Shown piece after piece: positions 35,690 to 47,344 of a DNA stretch of 64,000 nucleotides. A program made the position numbers and the translations under genes. The notes under the pieces were generated by a model. The model had not been told where the DNA came from. It saw only the letters and a program-made list of their open reading frames with translations, and made no database searches. Within the stretch, counting starts at the first letter, position 1. The number at the start of each line of letters is the position of its first letter. The stretch spans positions 806,001 to 870,000 of the forward strand of contig NW_026570262.1 of assembly GCF_019649055.1 (NCBI RefSeq), given 5' to 3'. The stretch is from Paramacrobiotus metropolitanus. Lineage: Eukaryota; Tardigrada; Eutardigrada; Parachela; Macrobiotidae.

Positions 35690-38600
35690 AATTACTTAGC
35701 CATTTATGTTCGGCCTAACTGCGTGGCGCGACACACACTATCAAAACTACTCCACAACCGTGGCAATGGTTTCCGTGTATCATTCAGCAAATAGGCATTT
35801 TTGCCAGCTCAAGGGGCGTATTCAGATTGTGCCACGCCAAATTAAGCTGCCTGTTAATTCCGTGTTTTCAGTCCCTCCAAATGAACATTACATGCCACCA
35901 AAACGTACGTGTAAGTGCGTCTTTGGTAATCAGCCAATTCTTTTTTGTAATTAAGCTCGTATTTTTGGGCCTATCAACCCCTGTGCACACGTCAGTCCAT
36001 TTGCGCAATGGCGCAAGTGGGAATATTTATTTCTGATTAAAAATCACTGCGAACCAATGAACGCATCCGTAAATCGTCGGACACTTATCCGAACAGAAAT
36101 CAGCTAAAAGCAGACATGTGTCAAAACTTGAGAAGCAAAAACTCGGAGACATCGGCAACAAGATGTGATGTGTGTTGGTGTTGAGACTAATGCTTCGTTC
36201 GAAACATGTTAAGTCACCAAAGGGCGTTGACGAACAGGACGCAGCCATTTATATTCCAGCCCAAAGTAATTTAATGACTATCTCCATGTAGTCCAAGACT
36301 CTTTCTTTCCACGATCGAACGAAAAGCAGAAAAACCGGCAGGATATTTTCTAATCGAGCTAATTCAACTATAAAACTAGACGCTGATAAATCGTACATGT
36401 GTAAAGCTGCCTAGCCTAAATTAAAAAAGATCTCTTTATTATTTGGGTAATTATTCGTTATGAAATATTCGCAGTTGTCAGGTTCATTCCCGAAACAGCA
36501 CAGATGCTTTGCTTCCTTTGCGCATGCTAATAAATTTTCTGGTAAGTAACTGGGTCGTACTGCCTGCCGCAGCTTAAGGTCATCCTACCGGAAGTGCCGA
36601 CTACCGGAAGAGAACAATGCACCGGCAGATGCATGCATAGTTACCCGGTTCTATTCGAGAAAAAAGCGCCCATGTCTTCTTCATCCAAAAGATGTCCTTT
36701 GGATGGTTGTTTTTTGAGTTTCAAAAAGCCATAATATAGTTTCGTAGACCATGTATATTAGACGTCTAAATGTACATAAAAAGGGGCTCCATAAGTATAC
36801 TGAAACATGCCGTTCTAAAGACGCAGTGTTGTGCTCCGACGATGTCTAAAGCACGTCAAAAAATTGCTTGCCGTAGAACCGGGTTATGCAATGGACGGTA
36901 TCGATGTCGGGATATTTTAGAATTCTCGCGCATTGAATATTAATGCATAAGTTTTTTATTTGCACCGTGCAGGATCTTGTATACATACTTAAAAGTGTAA
37001 AAACGATGATCAAGTGAACACTTCGCATTGGAGTTTGGGAGCGCACCACACGTTGGCCGAGCACCAGTGTTGCAGGATGCAGCATTTATCCATGGACGCA
37101 GTGCAGAGCAAATAGACTGACCCGTTTGGGACGTCTTTATTAATTCTTCACCCTGAATAGCATCAATTTCCGCTTGTAAGTTCGTCCCGTTGAGGATACA
37201 GCGTTTTCACAGTTTCCTGCGCATAATATCGACCTGTTTCTGGTGCAGTATACGTGTACGTATAATAATCGTCATACGGCAAGAATATACCAAACCGGCG
37301 TTAACGGGACTTTCATTTCGTAATGCGATAGAGATAAGGACGCAAAGTAGCATTCATGGGGACTCAAGCGCGTCGCTTTTCATCATGTCAAAATTGGCTC
37401 CGTCGAAAAGGACCCCAGCGAATGAATACATCCACAGCCAACTGCTGGCTCTTTGAGGTGCAATTACACTGTAAAGTAGTTGCCACACTATCCCACACGG
37501 TATCGATCCGGCTAACAGCCGGCATCAGCAGGGAGACGGCAGATATCACTACTGTATTCAATACTCTATCAAACACCCATTTCGATTTGAAAATTGCCAG
37601 TTGGGCGAGTGGCAAATTAATTCACCTGCTTAATATTTAAGCTCCGTGTTATCAATCAGGCAAATTATATGTGGAGCATTCCGCCTTTGGAATTGTTGCG
37701 CTAATTCCGCGCAGCAGTTGATATGCTGTACATATCGGATTACCAACACCATTATAATCACGGCAAAAAGTGCTGTAATATGTGCTGCGTAATGTACGCT
37801 ACGAGGTATCAAACACAACATTTCTTTAATGCAGTTTTGCGGCTGCTCCATCTATTAAAAGTAATGATAACAAAAATAGCCATTCCATGCGGTTTACGAG
37901 GTAATAAAATTTAAATTACAATGGCGCGAATAAACTTCTGAAGGCAGAAAATCTGCACGTTCAGATTGAACGGAAACTTCAATAATAATTATTAATTTTG
38001 CCACATATTTTTCTAATGATTGACGGAATTAGGTTACAACTAAACTATACACCGCAGTAAGTAATCCGATCACCGACACGCTTTATCTAAGGACTCTTCC
38101 GCGACGGATGTTGCGACCAAACTGATGATCCATATTTATATCCTTAACTGTACTCTAATTCAATTTGCACCATGCAAACTGAATTAAAGGTCATTAAATT
38201 CCAAGTCAAATACAAATTATTGCCGTTTAAAATTCAGCTGAATTTATTTATTTGATCATAAATGCAGTTGATGTATACAGCACAAGGATTCACAGATGAA
38301 TAAGTATCATATTCACTCGAATTCCCTTTGCATGAATGTTTTATTGCGTGCGCGGTGCGGTTCAAGTGATACTCTCCGTGCAGGAACACTCCACCACTGG
38401 ATTCTTGAGAAAAAGAAAACTCTTGTTTATACTTTTTGCTGAGAAGGCTGTGATGCCAGACTCAGAGTGCAACCAGCCTCCTTCCCCAGTTTCGCTATTA
38501 TACTCTATTGGGTGCATCCCACAAAAAGCCAAGTAATCCCCGAATGTCCGCCTCACAATAGTCCGTCATTTATTCGGGGCTTAAGCAGCGTAATGTGGCA

Positions 38601-39000
38601 CGGATAATTTCATTTACCTAGTGGACTAGTTGAGCAGATTACCCAGGAGACCCCATCGACAGCTGACCACAAAATAGGGAGAGGCAATTATGTAGGCTAC
38701 TCCCAGGGTGCACATTATAGCGAGGTGCTTTTACCCGGCGAACTTGTCCTGACGGGCGTCATTATCTTAGCGGGATCGCGCCGTTCCGTCCAAGTGAGCA
38801 ATCAGGAAATCCTTCTGGGTTCCTTTCAGTCAGAACCTTACTTCATATTTTATTAAGAATAAGTAGCTCATCAGCGGCTCATAAGCTTATCGGCTGCAAC
38901 AAGTACCAAAGCGGCATTAAACATAAAATCAGGTAACGTGCCACCTTCACTACTGCGTTTCTAATGGAGGATAATAAAAGTGAAGTGCAAAACCGGAAAC
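35690..39000. other. intergenic, no gene supported
   Basis: About 3.3 kb with several 70-110 codon frames on both strands (37.2-37.6 and 38.3-38.6 kb). They overlap each other and lack family resemblance or splice context. A small imperfect palindrome lies at about 38156-38186 (taattcaatttgc...gcaaactgaatta). Confidence 0.35.
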
Positions 39001-39006
39001 ATTATA

Positions 39007-39749
39007 CAGCCCTGCTACGCCAAGTTCGGACACTTTTGAAAATAAATTATAAAATATCCGATTTCCCGTCTTGTGTCGCTTTTTCAACTTTTCTAGTGTA
39101 ACTTTTTATTGTAAATCTGGCAATATCAAATTCGGAATCTTCCGATCTGTCAGTGAGGAAACAGGGGCAAATTAAGGGGTTGGGGTACGGGTCATTACTG
39201 GGCTGCTTATATCGCCAGCTCTCGTAAAATCCCCAGTCAGTAGTTTTGTGCGAACATTATCGAAACCTTTTCAGTGACCGACAAGGTCTCTAGCACGGGC
39301 TAACAAAAGAGCCCTACGTGATCGGTGCGCCAGGTGAGCTCGAAGGAAGATCTGTCACCCATATACTTGTATGTTAAAAGGTACCTACCGAAGACAGTGG
39401 TTGCCTAGTGCGTTGATCGCTTTTGGGAAGATGTTAGTGCTTAAACAGATGTTAGAAATGGACCGTTAGTAAATCGCAATACCACCTGGAAAGTTCAATT
39501 TTCCAGAATTTTTAAACTATTATCGATTGAACATGGTGATTTTCTCGTAAGCAGTGCGTTTTTTTTGAAAAAAGTCCAAGTAAAACTTTTGCTCCCAGTC
39601 CCGGCATGGTAGCTTCTTGCATAGAAACATAATTTAAAAAGTTGCTGTTGATTGTAATCTATCATAAAAAAAATAAATAAGAAGTTTAGATATTAATGGT
39701 CGTATATGAGAAATATTTGTTACTGTCCGAACTTGGCGTAGCAGGGCTG
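39007..39749. mobile_element. mariner/Tc1-like MITE, 743 bp
   Basis: The ends cagccctgctacgccaagtt and aacttggcgtagcagggctg are perfect inverted copies, with the TIR about 27 bases through cggaca. TA dinucleotides flank both ends (39005-39006 and 39750-39751), the target site of Tc1/mariner elements. The interior has no recognisable transposase frame, so the copy is non-autonomous. Confidence 0.75.
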
Positions 39750-39997
39750 TAATAGAACCACAAAACAGCAAAATGCAGTAAGCACACTCTTTTATCAAGT
39801 TCTCGAGCAAATGAAGTTTATTTTTAACTTCAGCTGGAAGTTATCATTGCACCTTTTGGTAGCAACCGCTCAGAAATTGATATCAAATCAGTTCAAACCC
39901 ATAATTTTGTGCCACGTTTTGGGAATACAATCATGAAACTTTTGTCAATGTCAGTCACCGAGCTAAAAAATCCTCAAGGAAGGAAAGCCAGAAAACA

Positions 39998-41285
39998 CTA
40001 TATCGCTAGGGACAACGTTTTTAAAACACCAACTTGACACGGTCCCAATAGCCGTTCAATGTTCACCCAGCGATGATTTTCATCAAATAGCTTCGTCGCT
40101 TCTTTGCCGGCTTCATCCATCAGGATATCGATCCCACCAGGATGATAATCCAGATATTTCGTGATATTGTACACCTACAACAACCAATACTGTCGTTCAT
40201 CAATTTAGGCCTTTAATCCGCTGTCCACGCAGTACAAAAACAACAAAGATTATCATTAAGCTACCTATCTGCATCTTCGAAAACGATATCAATGATCAAT
40301 CAATAACTGCTACGAGTAGGTTAACGATGTCAACTGTGCACATTGCATGTCAGTACAAAAAAGATGCAGCAGCGTGGAATATAAATTTCAATTTTCGTTC
40401 TGTAACTACGGTTAATCCTAAAAGATAATTTAGGTATTTACCTATTTATCGAAAGATCGTAGGCAAGTCATTTATGCACAGAAATGGCATTCCATGGAAA
40501 AACCAAAACATTTTGGTGTAAGTAATAATCGTAAAAATCAATACAGTGGAAAGGATTTAAAAATAAAATCTGGCGAAATAAAACATACAGACAATTTTAA
40601 AACCAAATTACCCACTGTTTAAAATTATTCCCATAAACTACTAGTGTAATACTGATAAAATAGCAGAAAATTTAAAAAAACACAGGAGGACGAAACTCGA
40701 GTGACAGAAACAAGGTGAAACAAAAAAAAATACTTTTCCTCTGATGGCCATCCATGCATCACCCGCAGTACGATGCCTCGCCATTTCTTCCGGGGTAATC
40801 AGACGCGTCTGTGAATTGCCAGCACCTCCCGTCATATCCTCCCCCGATTTCATTCGCTCGACCCAGTGCGCCAAGGAATGTCCGGGTTTCAGCTGCACCT
40901 TCCGCGCTCCTTTCTTCGGCTTTATTTTCTTATCCGGCTCCACCTTAACGACCGATAATTAGCAGGCTCGGTGGTGATATGCAGTGCTAAATGCGGTAAG
41001 CATTGTCGTGCATGTAACAGTACCTGCCTGTGGAGGCGGACCCAAGTGAACAACCTCGTACTGGCTGGTCGAGGAAGGACTCGCGTACACTGCATCCTGC
41101 GAATCTGCGCCAACCACAACAGGCACCGTCGCTGCTGAATGTGTCGTCGGTGGATTCATCGTTGGTCCACTTCGGGAAGAATTCAAAGGAGCGAATGGAT
41201 CCGATGTCCGACGAAGTGGCGCCTCCGAAATACGCGAACTGTGCGCGCTCACATATCCTAGCGCGGATTTAATCCACTTCCACAT
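39998..41285 (-). CDS. cytochrome b5-domain protein related to the N-terminus of CYB5R4 (Ncb5or)
   Basis: Three exons: about 41028-41285, 40734-40943 and 39998-40174, near 214 residues. After a Ser/Thr/Pro-rich N-terminal third comes VQLKPGHSLAHWVERMKSG followed by ITPEEMARHRT and AWMAIRGKV. This is the block that precedes and opens the b5 domain in CYB5R4. The heme ligands are seen in YHPGG and ENHRWVN. The frame stops 10 residues after the b5 domain (GVLKTLSLAI, stop 39998-40000). The CS and FAD/NADH reductase domains of CYB5R4 are not encoded, and I saw none of them downstream. The exon 1/2 junction fits phase only as CAG|gcaggt, a GC-AG intron, or a weak gttaca donor; a GT at 41023 is out of phase. 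Likely an electron carrier needing a separate reductase. Confidence 0.75.
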
Positions 41286-41289
41286 CGAT

Positions 41290-41650
41290 AATCATGCCTG
41301 GAAAGTGCTGCAAAATCTGTGAATATGTCTAATCCTGCAATCAATAAACTCCGCTTAGGTCGAAGAAACTGTGAGGCAGAAAATATCAGTTTAACTATCT
41401 GGAGAAACGTACACACTACACAGTAATAAGAGCTCTTTTAATTGCTGCATTAGTTTTATAGCAGCAAGTTGCCAACTTGCCAGCAAGTGACTGCAGACAT
41501 GTCTGAAGTGCAGTCTTTGCACTCTGTAGTCGCTAGCTAGCCAGCCAGTGTAAAGGTAAAAAGGCAGTAAAAGCAAAGCCAGCAGTCAGGTGCTGCAAGT
41601 TTTAGTATTTTAAAATTACACAAAAAACTACAGTACTTACTAACTATTGT
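41290..41650. other. upstream region of the b5 gene
   Basis: No exon was recognised. Contains several nested short repeats of agcaagt/ccagc. Presumed promoter of the b5 gene. Confidence 0.3.
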
Positions 41651-41651
41651 T

Positions 41652-41720
41652 ACTCTGTTAAAGTACGAGTATGTACAATAATAGTAAATTTTACTATTAT
41701 TGTACATACTTTAACAGAGT
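41652..41720. repeat. near-perfect inverted repeat, 69 bp
   Basis: Left arm actctgttaaagta then tgtacaataatagtaaa, right arm its reverse complement ending ctttaacagagt. The only disruption is a six-base insertion cgagta in the left arm. The spacer is negligible. Confidence 0.85.
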
Positions 41721-42320
41721 AAAGTAAACTCATCTTCGAGAAATCGCGGCATAATTTTGTCAACGTTTACTACTTTGACTGATATACTCGCACAAGAACG
41801 AGGCGAATTCATGCGATGTCAGGCATCAACGTTGCCGTAAAAGTGTACTTACGACTTACGAGTAATACAAAGTAATTAACCACATAAAAATCGTAAAAAC
41901 TTAAAAGCTCAGCTGTAAAGAATTCTCATTTTCCATTTTCGCCGAAAAGCGGTAATTATATTTATAACAATACAATACGAACATCCAGAGTTGTACCTCC
42001 TGGGAACTGCTTAAAATAAAATTTAAAAACTTTAATTGCAGTTCTTTGGCCATACATCCACTGCATCGGTTTAAAACGCATTTCACATACCATAATTATA
42101 CATTTTCACTTTCTTCATAATGCTTAAAAGCCTATAGATTGTAAACATCGAAAAATTTCATCGTTGAACAAGATCAAGTTTCTCTCATATACATACACTT
42201 AAGGAGAAGTACATCAACGATTTAAAAACAACAAAGAATGCTAGAAACCGAGATTCTCTTTCAAACGATAATAAGGCAAAAGGTGCAATATTTAAACCAC
42301 GGTAAACCACCCGTATCTCC
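41721..42320. other. intergenic between the b5 gene and PRC1
   Basis: About 600 bases, AT-rich. Probably PRC1 3' UTR; no other feature. Confidence 0.35.
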
Positions 42321-42322
42321 CG

Positions 42323-45300
42323 TCACAGGAAAAACGATGATGCGATCTGCCTCATCAATGTAGCCTAAAACTGTAAATAAAAAGTTAACCCTAATATCCT
42401 TTCGCATCGTACAGAGAGCATTCAGTTAATCCCTTTATTACCTTGCGTTTCGGTGAAAATATTTTACCAGATGAGCTACCAAAGGTCAATTCGCGCTTTA
42501 CGCTGTCACATCCACGGTTCTGCATAATAAAAATATCACAAATCAGGAACTGGTACTTCAAACAGAGTTGGTGCTTTTCAGAACTGGTGCTTTTTATATG
42601 CACATTTTGCAGTGTAAGAACTCACCGAACGGTTAAGGTTCTCGTTCTACCAGGCACATCCGGCAAACAAACATGTTAGACACAATCGATGATATATTAT
42701 TGTTTCAAATAATGGGAACAGTCAGAAATCTTACTTCAGTTTTCAACCGCTTGGACAATGGCGTGCCCTTTCCTTCCTTCCGTTTGGCTGCACTGGCACT
42801 GTTCATACGAGCCACCTTTTCCGCAGCAACAACAACTTTTTCTTTGGCCAAAAACTCGTCCAACGTCATGGTACCGATCAGAAACGACTTCTTAGTAGAA
42901 TCTTCTTTCTTCTTTATAGCAGCGCGGAGCTCCGCCACGTTCTACTCAAACACGAATAAGCATTCGTAAGCACATACCGTTTTCAACGAAACACAAATAC
43001 TTTGTATAAAAAGATGCAAAACAGATACTGTTGGCCAATTATGCTATTACAACCGAAAATTACAGAAGGATGCATATTTCCAGTTATTTACCTTTTCCAA
43101 CTGCTTAAGCACTTTCTTCTTTTCGGCTTGCGTTTTCAGCAGAATGCCACCACGGTTCTGCATTACGACAGGATCTCTTTCCCGCTCCTATAAATTAACG
43201 AAGCCACTGAGGAAAGGGTGATACACATTCTTACGATCATCAAAGAGGCCAAAGGTGAACCCAAGTGGGTGTGGAGGAAAACTCAGTGAAATCGAGCCAT
43301 TATATGCAAAACGGTATCTCAATTACCAAAGTAGATAATAACCATTTCTGCGTATTTCAGTTTACCTCAAGCTGAACTTTATTCATCGTCAGTTCTTTTC
43401 TTTCCTCTATCAAGTCAAAAATCTGTCGATGATCGTCGAAAAAGTCTTCCAGTTGCTTCCGCATTTCCTCGTGAACGCGAAGCGTATCTTCCGAGAATTC
43501 CACTAATACCACACACTAAATTGCTGAGATTCTAACCACAATAAAGCAAAATACAGAATCAAAGAGGTACCGGAAAATAAAGCCGGAAAATCTCGCTCTT
43601 CCGCAGGAATATGCATTACTTCCCACAACTGTTTGATCCGTTCGCGATGTTTTCCGATCATATTCTCCATCTGCGCAGCAACTTCGCGCTCCATTCGTAG
43701 CACTTCATTTCGCAGCTACGAGCAAAGTACTACTTAATGTTTTCTTAGCTGATTTAAGTGCATATTACAAGTACAGTATTTCATTAAAACAGGAAAACCG
43801 TTGCGGCTACGCAAAAAATTGTAGGAAACCTGACCATGAGTGATAAATTAAAACTGAAGAACACTTTCCAATTAACACCTATCCATGATATTCAAATTTA
43901 TTGACAATAAAATTCAAGTTATTTTACGTTTATATACGTAATTTGTACTGCCTGTTACCTTTCCCACAAGATCGGGGTCGAATAAGCGGTGGATAATATC
44001 TGGACTTTGTACAGAAACATCAGACTGGACCTCCATACGCTTTGACAAATATATGATGCGGTCCAACAGCGACTGTCCAAGCTCTTCAGCAGCTTGCTTT
44101 TTCTCTACCATCTGGTGCGAAAAATGCAAGTTAATGTACAAAGATTGTATGTACGACGATAATTTTCTCACATGTGCAGATTTGGGCTGAGTTTGCTATT
44201 CAAATTTTATGTCGCACCTCTTTTTCCAAGGATTCCGTAAGGGCCATATTGTGTCCAGTAATGTCGCTGAAGTCCACATGCGATATGTCCAATTTCAAAT
44301 CCTTTGCAATTGTCGTTATACGTGCTCGTCTAGCGGCCATGATACTCTTACGGTCATTCTGCACCAAAACATGACCGTACTTACTGAATTACCAAAGCAA
44401 GAAATCCCCCAAAAACAGATTCTTACCGAAACGGTTAAATGGGAGTCGTTGACCGCCGCCAGTCGGTCAAGAACATCCAAACGGTACCGTAAAGTAGGAT
44501 CTGGAATGTGAAAACTTTCCACGCCCAATGAAGTAACATAACTGTGATTTTCGTCCTGGAAACAAGAAAATAAAAGAATTTTACGAATAATACCAATATA
44601 ACTCCGCGGGAACAGTAAATCAGTAAGCTATCTTTTACACTTTGATTCTCTGCTAAAAGCATATCAGGGTAATCAGGCTATTAAAATAGGGATGTCCGCG
44701 CATATGCGCAGTCCATCATCCAGTACATTTCCGCACAGACTATTCAACGACCTGTTCCAAGACTCATATCTCATGAGAAGTAGAGAACAGAATAGAGAAA
44801 CCAGCATCAAAATAAGTTTTCTTACGTGGGGCTTTAACCGCATCAGCTTCTTTAGTTATGCGAAAAAATTGGATGTTCACAACAGTATACTGTGGCGTAC
44901 CAGCTCTTTTCTTAAGAATAAGTTTTAGCTTGCACGCTTCCCTAATCCAAAGCATGAGAAGTAACCGTACTAAAAGTAAAAAAATCCCTGCAGTAAAAAA
45001 TAAAAAACAACTGCGAAATAGACCATCACCAATAACATTACGGTAACATACCAGCAGTCTTTCCAGCATTTTTCGGCGGTTTTCCTTCAACGTAAGCAAA
45101 GGCTGAAGACGCTCTTCGCGATAGTACTTCTCCAACTCGAACAGTTTCATTTCTCCCGTTTTCTGCAACAGTACAACTACAACATGTAGAAAGCAGCCAT
45201 CTTTTCAGCGAAACATGACTACGTATAACAGTTCATAATTTTTTCGGCCATGCTGGTACAACCCAGCAGTTTAACATGTACAAAAATGAAATCAAAAACG

Positions 45301-46208
45301 TGTAAACAGTTCGCGCCAATGTTGCACCCGTTCAGAAATTCCTAACATCATCACTACCTCGTCGTTCCGATCGCTTGTAACTCCTAAACGATGTTCCAGA
45401 TTAATCAGTTCATTTTTTGAATTGTCGATGGAATTCTGCAAAGCCGTGTGGTACTCCTGTTGAGCTTGAAGTCCATAGCTGAGCACCGACAAAGTCGACG
45501 TATGAAACGCCTTCCGGAACATGTCGAAACGACTGCGAAGATCGTCTTCCGATAAGCCAATTCCATCCCAGCACTCTTCGATCTTTGTAATAATGTTCTC
45601 TTCCTCAGTGTTCAAACGGAACATATCTCTATAAAACAAAGGGAAAATCCAGAGTCAACGACATTCCATCCGCTTCCGCACAACAGTCACATGTGGATTT
45701 TCATGTAAGTAAATTACTGTAAATTATTTAAATAATTATAGTGATATTTAGTTATTATTTACTCGTACTTATTTATAAATACGTTTTATAACTTTTATGC
45801 ATGCAATTCCGACAACACTGCATGCCCATAATGTCCACAGTGACAATTATTTCCACAGTGTCCACGGGCTCATTATTTATTAATTATACTAATCAGGGTG
45901 ACTAATTTCAAAATTTTTTGCTACCAATCAAAACAAGTTCTCTACCAAGTCAGCATTCTGGAGTCTCGAACTCTCCCCTCTTCAGCCCTCGGCTGCAAAT
46001 TTTTCAAACTTTACCATGCACGCAAGTATCTGGTATTTTTCCATCGATAAATATTGGACAACAGATACGGTCGACAGATACGACTGATACTGTTTGCGAA
46101 CTTGGTAAAGTATGGGCGAGCAGGAACTATTACAGTAATCGTAACTAACCTCAGATTTTCATTTTGCTCGTTCAAGTCGTCAGTCGATCCCGAGATCCGC
46201 TCACTCAT
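42323..46208 (-). CDS. PRC1: protein regulator of cytokinesis 1 (PRC1/Ase1/MAP65)
   Basis: Dimeric bundler of antiparallel microtubules at the spindle midzone that recruits kinesin-4 for cytokinesis. Twelve exons on the minus strand: 46150-46208, 45328-45628, 45052-45162, 44427-44555, 44218-44358, 43959-44111, 43571-43715, 43366-43502, 43092-43187, 42735-42941, 42442-42519 and 42323-42364. They give 532 residues (human 620). The protein is almost entirely charged alpha helix, as in the rod and spectrin domains. Diagnostic stretches are IAKDLKLDISHVDFSDITGH, IKQLWEVMHIPAEERDF and NRGGILLKTQAEKKK, the last being the conserved microtubule-binding spectrin helix. A basic Ser/Lys-rich tail with SPKRK follows, a possible CDK-type or nuclear-import site. 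The donor of exon 2 (gtgcaa at 45327) is the least certain junction. Every other junction keeps phase. Confidence 0.92.
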
Positions 46209-46211
46209 TTT

Positions 46212-47340
46212 GACGTAAGACTCAAATCCTTATTATGCTCACAGTTCATCACAAAACGATATTATACAGTTTTTGCTAATGAAATATGGTTCAAAATAAA
46301 GTTTAATAACTGAATAATCAAAGTTATGACTTCGTGAGATTTCAAGGTTTCAAGTGATTGCAAAAACATCCAAGTTCACACGACAAAATTAATTTTACTA
46401 CTTACTCGTAGACCGTACCAGGGTATTTGTAGCGTTGGAAAATTCAACGGACATAAAAGCTTACGCGAATTCTATACGGGCAAGTTTATCCGCTACGCCG
46501 AGTATTAATTTAAGCCACTGGCCAAAATACATGAGCCAACAAACAGAGAAATCATCGGAAAGTTCGTCTTTATAAACGCCACCCCAGGCGGTGGGTACGG
46601 GTTAAATCCTACCGCCTACGGTTACCCTATGCTTTGCTGATGTGCATGATCATTACTCGCAAAGTCTTTTCCTGTTCCAACTTCTAATTGTAGGCTGCAG
46701 CAGCTTGGAAGTTGAAACAGAAATGTGGATTATTGTGGTGTACCGATGTTGAAAAAATGTCGGATTAAAAGTAAGTAAACAGAGCTTTTAAACTCCATGG
46801 GTTACAAATTTGTATTCCAGCTAGCGGATGCCACTATTTACCAAAATATTTCTGAAGTTTATACTTCAGACTTCAGAGTCCTATCGTTCGCAACTTCGCA
46901 GACTCAAGAAGAAAAGAACATAGTCACCGGCCCGTCGAAATGTCAAGCAATAACTTGCCAACTAATTGTGGAATCTTGAAAGCACTGTTTCCGTAATATC
47001 CTTTCGTTACGTACATAAATTTTAATATGTATTCCATAACACCAAAACACAAACAACAACAAACGTTCTCAATTTGAGACAAATTACTTGTATACGCTAT
47101 CGACAGCTCTAAAACTATCACAACTCTACCTATGTCACATGAGAGTGGGAAGCTAACCGGAAACACACTCATACAGCGGACACTTAAAAAATAAAAGGGC
47201 AAACAATACAACAATCCAAAAGCAAAACAATCCATTGAGCAAACACCGACAGCATTTAAAAATTCACACCAATTTAATTTAGTAAATTAAATGCATTTAC
47301 AACAGAGAATCTTTATGCAGCTCACCAGGAATCGCAACTG
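46212..47340. other. intergenic between PRC1 and HMGCR
   Basis: About 1.1 kb with no gene. A short hairpin (ggcggt...accgcc, 46590-46614) contains gggttaaatcc, which recalls a tRNA T-arm, but no cloverleaf can be built. Confidence 0.4.
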
Positions 47341-47344
47341 CTTA

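Noticed and set aside
37190-37640. Several 75-94 codon frames on both strands
   Set aside because: Mutually overlapping, no splice context or homology; typical of a locally GC-richer stretch.
46590-46614. tRNA T-arm-like sequence (gggttaaatcc) in a GC-rich hairpin
   Set aside because: No acceptor, D or anticodon stems can be formed around it.
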